DNA from: an uncultured Bacteroidales bacterium
Lineage (GTDB): Bacteria; Bacteroidota; Bacteroidia; Bacteroidales; SZUA-534
Reading direction: 5' to 3'
Length of the DNA stretch: 64,000 nucleotides
NCBI GenBank assembly: GCA_902790595.1
Contig: CADASL010000002.1
Location: 1-64,000, forward strand
Position 1 is the first letter of the stretch, and each line of letters starts with the position of its first letter. Positions 18,316-26,152 of this stretch are shown here, piece by piece. The notes under the pieces are model-generated. The model was given only the letters and a program-made list of their open reading frames with translations. It was not told the origin of the DNA and did no database searches. Both the position numbers and the translations under genes were made by a program.

Positions 18316-18906
18316 TTAAATATTGATGATTTTGTTTGAAAGTGCGTAAATTGTGAGTCCCGACTGCGTTTTAATGCCGGTTTTCTGAGTGATGTTTTTC
18401 CGATGGCTGATAACCGTGTGGACGCTGATATTCAGCTTGTCGGCAATCTCTTTATTCATATTTCCCTGAGCCAGCAGACGCAACACATCTAACTCACGGT
18501 CAGACAGTTGCATCGATAAATCGGCGTCATCGGCCGACTCGTCGTTCAGCTTCGACATCACCGCATCCACAATTTCGCTTGGAACATCGGTGATGGCAAT
18601 CTGCAAATCGAACTGATTCAGATATTTAGGGTCGAAAAACGCGTAAACAAGCGCGCACCAGACCACATTGGGATTTTTTTGTTTCAGGTGCGCCAGTTCT
18701 TTGCCCGTTTGCTGCAAAAGTTGTGGGTTGATGATTATCAACTGCAATTTGTTGGCGGTTATAAAACGCTGCATATCTGCAACATAATCGATTTTATACA
18801 AATCGAAATTACCGGCCTTGAGCAGAATGTTGCTCAACCCGTTGACAATAATGGCCGAAGGCTCAAGAATGCCAACCCGGAATACTGTTTTATCTGACTG
18901 CCTCAT
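18316..18906 (-). CDS. LuxR-type regulator with degenerate receiver domain
   Basis: A 196-residue response-regulator-like transcription factor. The C-terminal helix-turn-helix is a clear LuxR/GerE domain (LSDRELDVLRLLAQGNMNKEIADKLNIS... about residues 134-190). The N-terminal 120 residues have the receiver fold pattern, but the expected acidic pair reads EP and the phospho-acceptor position reads IIINP, with Asn for Asp, so phosphorylation is unlikely. It starts 2 bp after the hemerythrin gene and ends 5 bp before ccsBA. It probably regulates this cluster in response to a partner or redox cue; the signal is not visible. Confidence 0.85.
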   Translation of the reverse strand: MRQSDKTVFRVGILEPSAIIVNGLSNILLKAGNFDLYKIDYVADMQRFITANKLQLIIINPQLLQQTGKELAHLKQKNPNVVWCALVYAFFDPKYLNQFDLQIAITDVPSEIVDAVMSKLNDESADDADLSMQLSDRELDVLRLLAQGNMNKEIADKLNISVHTVISHRKNITQKTGIKTQSGLTIYALSNKIINI

Positions 18907-18908
18907 AA

Positions 18909-19637
18909 TTATTTAGCCTTGCTTAAAGAACGCTCAACTTTCATAACGAGCGGCATCAGTATCTGTTCCTCAATGACCGAATGGGCGTAGAGATTGCTTT
19001 CAACATCGCACAAACTCAACAGCAGACGGCGGCGGATTTGTCTGTCCTCGCGCACCGATATGTATTTGATTAACAAACTTTTCAGCTCGTCAAGCTTGTA
19101 GTTTATGTCGGTGTGGTGCTTGCGGTACTGCTTTGCCGAAAAACTCTTGTCAAACGAGTCGCTGTCAACGCCTATGTATTTGTTATACAAAGCATTGATA
19201 TAAGGGAAAGCAACTCGGTCCTCGTAGTCGAGGTGCTCGTTCACCTCAGCATAATACTCTTTGAAAAACTTCTCGACAATGCTGATTTCAGTCGAACTAT
19301 TGACGTTGCGCAACTCGTTGATAATGTTGCGGATTTCGGGGTACTTCTCGTTGAGATAATAAGCGTGAGTATTGTGCAGGAATTTGATTATCAGCGGAAT
19401 GTTCTCAACGCCGAACTCAAGTTTCGATTCAACCACAAAGCCGTTGTAAATGTTTGAAACCGTGGTGAAAAGATTTGTGTCGATATTGTGTTCGGTACAG
19501 AACTCGGCCACGGTTTTGTCTTGCAATATGTAGTCAACTTCAAAATATTCAAGCACATAGAGCAGCGACGGACTGTTGTAAATCACATCAGCAAGTTTAC
19601 TATCCGGTTTCAGATATTGACGACTTTCGTTATACAT
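18909..19637 (-). CDS. Hemerythrin-domain protein (RIC/ScdA-like)
   Basis: A 242-residue cytoplasmic protein. The N-terminal part (about 8-70) resembles the DUF542-type domain of ScdA/RIC but lacks its usual Cys pair motif; a lone Cys is in EFCTEH. The remaining part is a four-helix hemerythrin fold with putative di-iron ligands in FLHNTHAYY, NEHLDYEDRVAFP, YRKHHTDI and YAHSVIEEQILMP. Known RIC proteins repair iron-sulfur clusters after nitrosative or oxidative stress and bind oxygen or NO. The LuxR gene begins 2 bp downstream, a pairing that suggests a sensor-regulator link. A large inverted repeat lies directly upstream. Confidence 0.82.
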   Translation of the reverse strand: MYNESRQYLKPDSKLADVIYNSPSLLYVLEYFEVDYILQDKTVAEFCTEHNIDTNLFTTVSNIYNGFVVESKLEFGVENIPLIIKFLHNTHAYYLNEKYPEIRNIINELRNVNSSTEISIVEKFFKEYYAEVNEHLDYEDRVAFPYINALYNKYIGVDSDSFDKSFSAKQYRKHHTDINYKLDELKSLLIKYISVREDRQIRRRLLLSLCDVESNLYAHSVIEEQILMPLVMKVERSLSKAK

Positions 19638-19666
19638 AACATTTTGCTTTTCAACGATTAAACATA

Positions 19667-19708
19667 TTTTTGACAGTTGTGGGGAACGCTCCTCACAGCT
19701 GTCAAAAA
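19667..19708. promoter_or_regulatory. 42-bp inverted repeat upstream of hemerythrin gene
   Basis: Arms TTTTTGACAGTTGTGGGGA (19667-19685) and its near-complement (19690-19708) differ at two positions and enclose ACGC. The flanks are T-run then A-run on both strands, wrong for an intrinsic terminator. On the minus strand TATGTTTA follows immediately, a weak -7 box, so the repeat covers the -33 region and is a candidate operator or leader hairpin. Confidence 0.6.
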
Positions 19709-19747
19709 TAATTCATCGTCGGCGAATTTTAAAAGTTTTTCTGACTT

Positions 19748-21367
19748 TCAAATCGATTCAATAAACTTCACAATCGCGTCGCGGTCGGCTTTGGGCAGGG
19801 CGCGGAAGTTCTCAACCGACCAGCGTGCGTCGCTCTGGCTGCTTCCGTGCCACATTATGGCTTCCATAACGTTGCGCGCGCGGCAGTCGTGCAGACGGTC
19901 GTCGGCACCTGTGACGAGACGCGACAGGCCGCGGCCCCAAAGCGGTGTTGTGCGGCACCATCCCGTGCGTATGTCGTTAGCCATAAACAGACGGTGCTGA
20001 ACCATATCGGTGTAAGGCCAAATTTTCTGGTGCGGATAGCGCGGCATATCGGCGTTGCCGAACATTCCGTTGGGGTCGACAATGTTGTCGTCGCCTGTGG
20101 TCCACGACGGACGGTGGCAGGCGGCGCAGCCAATCTGGCGGAACAAATCGTGGCCGCGGGCCACATCGGGGTCGTCAAGGTTGCGGGCGGCGGGCACGGC
20201 AAGTCCGCGGTGCCAAATCATAAAGTTGCGATAGTCGTTGTCGCTCATTTCGGGTTTGGCAATGTTCTTCGACTCGCCGTCAACTGTCTCTTTTCCTGTC
20301 AGATAGCGATAAATGTCGTACTCAACGCCCTTGTCGGTCTTTTCGGCGGGGAAGTAGTTGTAAAATTCGGCCTGAACGTCAGGGTCTTTCGACGCGGTGG
20401 CGGCGTAGGCGGCCGTCATATAATGGTAGCGGCGGTCGGAACGCGTCACGTTGGTAATGTTCCAAATGGCGTTGGCGCCTGCGGCGTCGAGCAGCGGACC
20501 GCGCGACAGGGCGTAGGTGAAGCGTTTGGCGTATTTCTCGCCCGTCAGTCCCGAATACTGGCTGGCCCAATCGGTGCCGTTCCAAATGGCGGGGTTCAGG
20601 CTTGCGCCGACGGCTGTCTCTTTGATATACTGTGCTTTAAGCGAATCGTCGGGAATGGCGTCGAGCAGCCCCGTGCCATAAACGCCGATTGTCGATTCGA
20701 GTCTGATACCGACATCGCTGATATCGATATTGACAATCTCGCCGCCGCGTTTGGCCTGGATTGGCACGTAGAACGCGCTGGCGGGAATCTTCACTTCGGG
20801 ATAGATTAGTTCGTATTTCTCGCCGTCGTCGAACTGGTTGCCCCACTCGTCGGTGTAGGTCAGCCAATCGATTGTGATTTGGTCTTCGTCAATCGGCGCT
20901 TTGAACGGCGCCACGGCCAATGTCTGCGGCATTCCTGTGACCGAAGTCAGATATCCGTCGGTTGTAACATCGTAGAGCACAAGCAGATAGCCGTTGCCCA
21001 TATCGGTAGCCTTGTAGCGCGTCTGGCGCTTGCCGTGGCCGTACGACGGGTGGCAGTAAAGGCAGCCGTTGCGCACCATCAGCGGGCCCAAGCCCTTGAA
21101 AGCACTGTTGGTGTCTTGTGTGAAATCGCGCTCAAAAAAGTACTCGCCCAATTTGAACGCTTGCGCGAAATTGCCTGTGTTGCAGGCAGGTGTGGGCTGT
21201 TCGTAGGCCGACGCGCCCGCGTTGAAAACCGTTCCCAAACGGCCGCCCGCATAGTACTCTTCGCTATCGACGGCCACTGGTGTCGGCTCGTCTTCGCCAT
21301 TGTCGCGGCAGCCAATCAAAACTGTCGTTGCTGCCAATGCAAGTGTCAATAAATCAATGTGTTTCAT
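19748..21367 (-). CDS. Di-heme oxidoreductase lipoprotein (DUF1111/DHOR family)
   Basis: A 539-residue lipoprotein with lipobox ending at Cys20 (TTVLIGC). Two c-type heme sites are present, CLYCH (102-106) and CAACH (414-418), in the arrangement of DUF1111 'thiol oxidoreductase' proteins related to MauG-like di-heme proteins. It is predicted to be periplasmic and exported before heme attachment by CcsBA. It follows an imelysin gene on the same strand (231 bp gap). In Proteobacteria, DUF1111 and imelysin genes co-occur in iron-responsive operons, so an iron-related redox role is likely, though no activity is proven. Confidence 0.87.
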   Translation of the reverse strand: MKHIDLLTLALAATTVLIGCRDNGEDEPTPVAVDSEEYYAGGRLGTVFNAGASAYEQPTPACNTGNFAQAFKLGEYFFERDFTQDTNSAFKGLGPLMVRNGCLYCHPSYGHGKRQTRYKATDMGNGYLLVLYDVTTDGYLTSVTGMPQTLAVAPFKAPIDEDQITIDWLTYTDEWGNQFDDGEKYELIYPEVKIPASAFYVPIQAKRGGEIVNIDISDVGIRLESTIGVYGTGLLDAIPDDSLKAQYIKETAVGASLNPAIWNGTDWASQYSGLTGEKYAKRFTYALSRGPLLDAAGANAIWNITNVTRSDRRYHYMTAAYAATASKDPDVQAEFYNYFPAEKTDKGVEYDIYRYLTGKETVDGESKNIAKPEMSDNDYRNFMIWHRGLAVPAARNLDDPDVARGHDLFRQIGCAACHRPSWTTGDDNIVDPNGMFGNADMPRYPHQKIWPYTDMVQHRLFMANDIRTGWCRTTPLWGRGLSRLVTGADDRLHDCRARNVMEAIMWHGSSQSDARWSVENFRALPKADRDAIVKFIESI

Positions 21368-21598
21368 ATTCAGATAAATTTAGGTTCCATTATGCGCGAC
21401 AAGCACCAAAGGTTTCCCCGTGGTGCCCATCGCATTCGACTTTAAAATCAATATATCTTTTTAGGCTTTTCCGTTTTTTTTGGTGAATCGGTGAAAAGTT
21501 GAGTCGCTTCGCTGTTTAGAAACTCTCAACTTTCTCAACCTTCTAAACTCTCTCAACCCATCTTTCTCATTTCTATTCACCTTCAATCATTCAATCAA

Positions 21599-22735
21599 TT
21601 ATTCAATCTTTCCCTTCAGTGCGTCAAGTGCCTCGTCCAAATCCTCGAGCGCCTTAATGGCCTCACCTGCCGAAGCGTCGGTGTAGTTGAGCACGAACGG
21701 ACGTTTCATTTTGTTAACCTTGTCGAGAGCGGTCTCGAGAGCCGACATTGCAGCGTTGGCCTCGCTTGCCGCAACGCTTTGCAGATATGCCATCAGCGAC
21801 TTCTCGGCTGGCACTGCGCCCGAAACGCTCAAACCGCCGTAAAGTGCGTGTTTACAACTCATTACGTTGTCATAGAAGTCCTGAATCGAGTTTTGTGCGT
21901 TGGGCGATTCAATGTAGTTCGCGTCCTCGCCTGTATGCGGTGCGCCGATTTTCGAGTGAGCCACCTCGTCGATAATGTCCTGGCAGCCCTCAATTATTTG
22001 AATGGCAGCCAATTCGACGGTTTTCCAACGCGAGCCTGCGTTTCCTGCAGTGCGGAATTCCTCACCGAAGAAATCATCGGGTTCCATTTCGTTGTCTTCC
22101 AAAACTTTAGCCTTTGCAGCCGTTACATTTTCAGTTCCTGCCCAAGCAGCCTCAAGACGGCAGGCCGAAAGGAACAAATCGGCGGCCACAGCCTGGCAGT
22201 AGTAAACCTCGTCGGCGGTCAGGTCGGCAGCGGCGCGTGGCTGTCCGTTGCGGAAAATCACATACTCAAGTGCGTGAAAACCTGTCAGATTCTGGCCTGT
22301 GGCAACGTTCTGGTCAATCACTGCGGCGTCGTCCTCGCTGGTGGCAGGGTGGTACTTGCTCATCAGGTTGTCGAACACCGTGACATCGAACGGCCAAGTG
22401 TCGATATGCGGGTCGATTCCGTAGCCCGAAGCCGCACCGAACAAAAATGCCTCTGACCATTCCCAATACTGACGCGAAGTCTTCCATAAATCGCAGACAG
22501 TCTTTAATTTAGCATCGCTCTTGTCGGCAGCGAAAGCATCAATGGCGTCCTGCATTTTTGCACACTCATCGGCCAATCCTTTGTATGTCGGGATAACCGT
22601 TTGGTTTACAAACATTTCGTTCGCCGTTTGCAACTCGCTGTTCAGTTTGTTGTCGTCTTCTTCATCGTCTTTGCAGGCCACAAACACCGTTGCAACCATC
22701 GCCAAAGCAATAATGCCTCTGAATTTCTGTTTCAT
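21599..22735 (-). CDS. Imelysin-family lipoprotein
   Basis: A 378-residue lipoprotein, with signal and lipobox TVFVACKDD (Cys20). The helical imelysin/EfeO-like domain shows the GxHxxE motif as GFHALEYVIF (about residue 153) and the upstream WEWSEAFLFG segment. Imelysins are iron-regulated periplasmic proteins implicated in iron binding or uptake. It stands between the porin gene (113-bp gap) and the di-heme gene, and the three are probably cotranscribed. The gaps hold repeated GTCGCTTCGCTGTTTAGAA units (near 21499, 22773 and 22799), and the stop codon lies in an ATTGAATAATTGATTG-type repeat. Confidence 0.87.
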   Translation of the reverse strand: MKQKFRGIIALAMVATVFVACKDDEEDDNKLNSELQTANEMFVNQTVIPTYKGLADECAKMQDAIDAFAADKSDAKLKTVCDLWKTSRQYWEWSEAFLFGAASGYGIDPHIDTWPFDVTVFDNLMSKYHPATSEDDAAVIDQNVATGQNLTGFHALEYVIFRNGQPRAAADLTADEVYYCQAVAADLFLSACRLEAAWAGTENVTAAKAKVLEDNEMEPDDFFGEEFRTAGNAGSRWKTVELAAIQIIEGCQDIIDEVAHSKIGAPHTGEDANYIESPNAQNSIQDFYDNVMSCKHALYGGLSVSGAVPAEKSLMAYLQSVAASEANAAMSALETALDKVNKMKRPFVLNYTDASAGEAIKALEDLDEALDALKGKIE

Positions 22736-22848
22736 TTTTCTTTTGTTTTTAAATTATTGATAATTAAAATGTTTAGTCGCTTCGCTGTTTAGAAGGTTTA
22801 GTCGCTTCGCTGTTTAGAAATTCTCAACCTTCTCAACTTTCTCAACCT

Positions 22849-24141
22849 TTATTTAAACCACCCGCAATACGCCACGCCCACAGAAACCGACGGTTCGTTG
22901 TTGTATGGCGATTGGTAGAATCTTTCGGAATATTCGGCTTTCACAACAATCTCGGGCAGCGGGAAGTAGTTCACACCCAACGCGATACGCTGTTTGCCGC
23001 ACCATTCGTAGGCGGCGGCGTTGGTGCCTTTCAGCATCGAGTCGTACCACTCATACCGTCCGAACAGGATAAGTTTCTGATTTTCATCCGCAAAGCGCCC
23101 GATATGCCCGAAAACATTGTAGCCGATTTCGCCACCCGCTGTGGCGGCATCGCTGGCCACGGGCTGGTGCTTGCTGGGGCTGCCGTCCTGCCCAACGTGA
23201 GTGGGGAAGTTCTTGTTGAAGGCCGTAATCTGGTCGGCATCAGACAAATGCGCCCACAGAGCGTTGCCGCGAATGGTCAGATTGGCGGTGCGGTACTGAA
23301 AATCGAAAGTGCCAATGGCGAGCGCGCCCTCAACACCGTCGTACTTCGCGCCAATGCTTTTCTGCGTGTTGCGGAAAGTGAGTCCGTAGTAGCCGCTCAC
23401 CGACAGCCGCAAGCCCGCAACCGACTGATTGTCAACGCGTGCCGCAACTGCGTATTTGTTTGCAATCTTAAACTCGTAGGGGCTGCCCGCGCCGTATTTC
23501 ACAAAGCAGTCAGCGCCAAAACGCTCGGCATCCAATCCCGACAGAAACTGCGCCTCGTAGCGCCAACCTTCGGCTTTTCCCCAAACGCTCACGCCCGTCT
23601 GGTGCCAAGTGCAGGGAAGCATAGCGCTCTCACCTTCAGGACGATAGACAGTGAAAAACTCAATCGGCATATGGTGCTGATTCACGGCGCCCACTGGCAC
23701 AACCAACTCGCCAACGCGAATGTTCAGCGCCCCGCCGAAACTCTTCTGCAACCAAAACTGTTCGAGCGCAACCTCGCCGCCGCGCTCAATTTCGGCCTCG
23801 TACTCACCCGATTCGTCGGCGTCAATCTCAACTGCCGACTCGGTTCCGCCGTGCTCAAACTCGATTTCAGAGCCCATCGTCCAACCTCGGCCAAAGTCGT
23901 AGCCAATATTAATGACCACGTGCGGCAGGTCGAACTGCCCGTGGCTGCCGTCGTCTTTGTGCTGCTCGGGGAAGCGGTAGCGGTTGAAATGGTCGCTGTA
24001 GAAGTTGCGCGTCATCACCGCCTCGCCGTATCCGCCAATGGTCAGGCGCGGTGCGTTTTTTGTTGAATCTTGCGCTGAGGCCTGCGAGCCCATCAAAACC
24101 AGCGCTGCGGCCACCATTGCCGCTATCTTGCAATTATTCAT
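22849..24141 (-). CDS. Outer-membrane porin-like protein
   Basis: 430 residues with a signal peptide cleaved after SQASA. The rest shows alternating aromatic/polar beta-strand pattern (GYGEAVMTRNF, VVINIGYDFGRGWTMGSEIEFEH), acidic loops, and a final strand ending in aromatic residue plus Lys (AYCGWFK). It resembles Bacteroidetes phosphate-selective-porin-like proteins of 16-18 strands. Its position upstream of imelysin and di-heme genes suggests it admits the substrate of that system, possibly an iron species; this is inference. It is the first gene of the cluster, preceded by a palindrome and a weak CAACTTTG box. Confidence 0.75.
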   Translation of the reverse strand: MNNCKIAAMVAAALVLMGSQASAQDSTKNAPRLTIGGYGEAVMTRNFYSDHFNRYRFPEQHKDDGSHGQFDLPHVVINIGYDFGRGWTMGSEIEFEHGGTESAVEIDADESGEYEAEIERGGEVALEQFWLQKSFGGALNIRVGELVVPVGAVNQHHMPIEFFTVYRPEGESAMLPCTWHQTGVSVWGKAEGWRYEAQFLSGLDAERFGADCFVKYGAGSPYEFKIANKYAVAARVDNQSVAGLRLSVSGYYGLTFRNTQKSIGAKYDGVEGALAIGTFDFQYRTANLTIRGNALWAHLSDADQITAFNKNFPTHVGQDGSPSKHQPVASDAATAGGEIGYNVFGHIGRFADENQKLILFGRYEWYDSMLKGTNAAAYEWCGKQRIALGVNYFPLPEIVVKAEYSERFYQSPYNNEPSVSVGVAYCGWFK

Positions 24142-24144
24142 TGT

Positions 24145-24169
24145 CCGTAAAATTTACGGCGCAAAGTTG
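24145..24169 (-). promoter_or_regulatory. Palindrome and weak -7 box upstream of porin gene
   Basis: CCGTAAAATTTACGG (24145-24159) is a perfect palindrome around one central base. It lies between a CAACTTTG box (24162-24169 minus strand) and the start codon at 24141, where the transcription start would fall. It is a candidate operator for the porin-imelysin-di-heme operon. The rest of 24170-24307 has no visible feature. Confidence 0.45.
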
Positions 24170-24307
24170 CCCACGCGGGGCCTGGCGGTCAATCCCCACT
24201 AATTGCCATTTTGGAGTGTCGGCGGTAGTGGATTGTTATTAGCTAAAAGTTGGGATATTGGGAGGCCGAAAATCCCTATTTTTAGTGATTGAATTGAGTT
24301 TTTATTA

Positions 24308-24374
24308 CGCTTTCGCGAAATTTTCCACCAAGCTGTTTGCTAGTTCCCTGCATTCGCGGCTCGTCCCTCGCCGC
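24308..24374 (-). repeat. 67-bp dispersed intergenic repeat, copy 2
   Basis: The reverse complement matches the element at 13794-13860: hairpin GCGGCGAGGGACGAGCCGC, then TGCA, AGCTTGGTGG-like text, and TTTCGCGAAAGCG. It lies in the 428-bp gene-free stretch before the ATPase gene. Confidence 0.75.
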
Positions 24375-24422
24375 TGCAAAATCCAAGAAATTTTGAGACG
24401 ACTTTCCTGGCATATTACCCGT

Positions 24423-24523
24423 GGAAATCGCACAAATTTTGGCACATTTCCGCAGATTATAGCCAATTTTCGGCTTATAACTTGTGTAAATCGCATTTTT
24501 CTAAATACATTTCCGCATATTAT
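24423..24523. repeat. Left flanking repeat of the ATPase cassette
   Basis: Two units with inverted GGAAAT...ATTTCC character are spaced about 62 bp: CACATTTCCGCAGATTATA at 24443-24461 and ACATTTCCGCATATTAT at 24507-24523. Between them TTATAGCC and GGCTTATAA form another inverted pair. The whole block is repeated in the same orientation at 26016-26117. Confidence 0.8.
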
Positions 24524-24569
24524 CCAATTAATTTTGCATATTTGCGAAGAATCTGAAAAAGATAGAATT

Positions 24570-25997
24570 ATGTTATTGGGGCGCGAATACGAAAAGGAAC
24601 TGCTTTTGGATTTGTTGGACAAAGACGAATCGCAGTTTTGTGCCGTTTATGGGCGGCGCAGAGTGGGAAAAACGTTTCTGATTAGAGAAACGTTCAACCA
24701 AGAGTTTAGTTTTCAGCACGTTGGACTTGCCAACACAGCAGCCGAGGGCCAGTTGGACGAGTTCTGCGAGTCGCTCAAAAAGTACGGTCTGAGGAAATTC
24801 AAACCGCCCAAAAACTGGCGCGAGGCGTTCCGTCTTTTGGCCGAATTGCTTGCGCAGTCCGACAAAAAGAAAAAGGTGGTTTTCATCGACGAAATATCGT
24901 GGATCGATACGCCTAAATCGGGGTTTATCAGCGCATTAGAGCATTTTTGGAACGCGTGGGCCACGGCAAGAACCGAAAAAGACATTGTACTGATAGTCTG
25001 CGGCAGCGCCACATCGTGGATTATCAACAAGATAATCAAGAACCACGGCGGCTTGCACAACCGACTCACGCGACAGATTTATCTGCAACCGTTCGATTTG
25101 CACGAATGCGAAAAACTCTCTGCGGCATCGGGTTTGGATTTCACACGCGAGGATATTCTTGAAACATATATGGCGTTGGGCGGCATACCGTATTATTGGA
25201 ATTTTTTAGACCGACAACTATCTGTAAGTCAAAACATTGACAAATTATTTTTCAGTGAGTCGGCTTACCTAAAAAACGAATTCGACAACCTCTACGCCTC
25301 GCTTTATAAGAATCCCGAGCCGCATTTGGCCATAATCAAAGCGTTGGGAATCAAAAAGGCAGGAATGACGCGAAACGAGATTTTGGACGAAACCAAACTT
25401 TCCGACAACTCCGTCTTCGCGAAAGCGCTTGAAGAATTGGAACAATGCTCGTTTATCCGCCGTTATTATGCGTTTCAAAAGAAGACAAAAGGCATTGTGT
25501 ATCAACTGATTGACAATTTTACATTGTTCTATTTCAAATTTGTGCAGCAAAATACGCAGCGCAGCGAGAATTTCTATTCCTCAAGCGTCGATTCGCCGAC
25601 GAGAAAGGTTTGGAGCGGTTTGGCGTTCGAGCGGGTGTGCTTCAGGCACATTGGGCAGATAAAGCGCAAATTGGGTATTTCGGGCGTCACAACAAGCGAA
25701 AAATCGTGGTTTACAAAAGGTTGCGACCTTTATGACGGCGCGCAGGTCGATTTGCTAATCGACAGAAATGACAATGTTATAAATCTCTGTGAGATAAAAT
25801 ATTACAACGGCGAATTTGCCATTGACAAATCGTATTCCGAAGCGTTAAGACAAAAAATCACATCTTTCAAAATGGCCACAAAAACAAAAAAATCTGTCCG
25901 TTTGACAATGATTACTGCACACGGATTGAGGAAAAACAAATATTCAGGCGAGGTCAATTCGGAGATAACAATGGACGATTTGTTCGAAAAAGCGTGA
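24570..25997 (+). CDS. DUF234-type AAA ATPase with nuclease-like C-terminus
   Basis: From ATG 24570 (MLLGREYEKELL) the protein has 475 residues; the frame is open further upstream, but that part is repeat DNA. The Walker A motif is YGRRRVGKTF (about 28-37), Walker B VVFIDEISW, and sensor-like VCGSATSWI. The C-terminal region has a DUF234/PD-(D/E)xK-like pattern: AQVDLLIDR followed by NLCEIKYY (D...ExK). Such ATPases are common, poorly understood, and often multi-copy in Bacteroidales. The gene is bracketed by about 100-bp direct repeats, which suggests it moves or is maintained as a cassette. The function is unknown. Confidence 0.82.
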   Translation: MLLGREYEKELLLDLLDKDESQFCAVYGRRRVGKTFLIRETFNQEFSFQHVGLANTAAEGQLDEFCESLKKYGLRKFKPPKNWREAFRLLAELLAQSDKKKKVVFIDEISWIDTPKSGFISALEHFWNAWATARTEKDIVLIVCGSATSWIINKIIKNHGGLHNRLTRQIYLQPFDLHECEKLSAASGLDFTREDILETYMALGGIPYYWNFLDRQLSVSQNIDKLFFSESAYLKNEFDNLYASLYKNPEPHLAIIKALGIKKAGMTRNEILDETKLSDNSVFAKALEELEQCSFIRRYYAFQKKTKGIVYQLIDNFTLFYFKFVQQNTQRSENFYSSSVDSPTRKVWSGLAFERVCFRHIGQIKRKLGISGVTTSEKSWFTKGCDLYDGAQVDLLIDRNDNVINLCEIKYYNGEFAIDKSYSEALRQKITSFKMATKTKKSVRLTMITAHGLRKNKYSGEVNSEITMDDLFEKA

Positions 25998-26015
25998 TTT
26001 TGCGCCATAACTCGT

Positions 26016-26117
26016 GGGAATCGCACAAATTTTGGCACATTTCCGCAGATTATAGCCTATTTTTAGCTTATAACTTGCGGAAATCGCATTTCTCTAAGCA
26101 CATTTCCGCAGATTATA
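26016..26117. repeat. Right flanking repeat of the ATPase cassette
   Basis: CACATTTCCGCAGATTATA occurs at 26036-26054 and 26099-26117. The second is the right half of GCGGAAAT-N17-ATTTCCGC, a perfect 8-bp inverted repeat. Order and spacing match the left block at 24423-24523. Confidence 0.8.
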
Positions 26118-26152
26118 AGTTTCTGTACCATCTGTGAAAACCAAAAACTCTT

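Noticed and set aside
19667..19708. Terminator for the di-heme gene
   Set aside because: The stem is followed by A residues, not T residues, on either strand.
22912..24066. 384-codon plus-strand frame
   Set aside because: Opposite the porin gene, which has signal peptide and beta-barrel pattern; the plus frame has neither.
24258..24569. N-terminal extension of the ATPase to 24258
   Set aside because: The extension is encoded by dispersed and palindromic repeats; the ATG at 24570 begins exactly where family members begin.
24423..26117. CRISPR or composite transposon around the ATPase
   Set aside because: Only two units per side, no spacers, and no transposase; kept as a repeat-flanked cassette instead.
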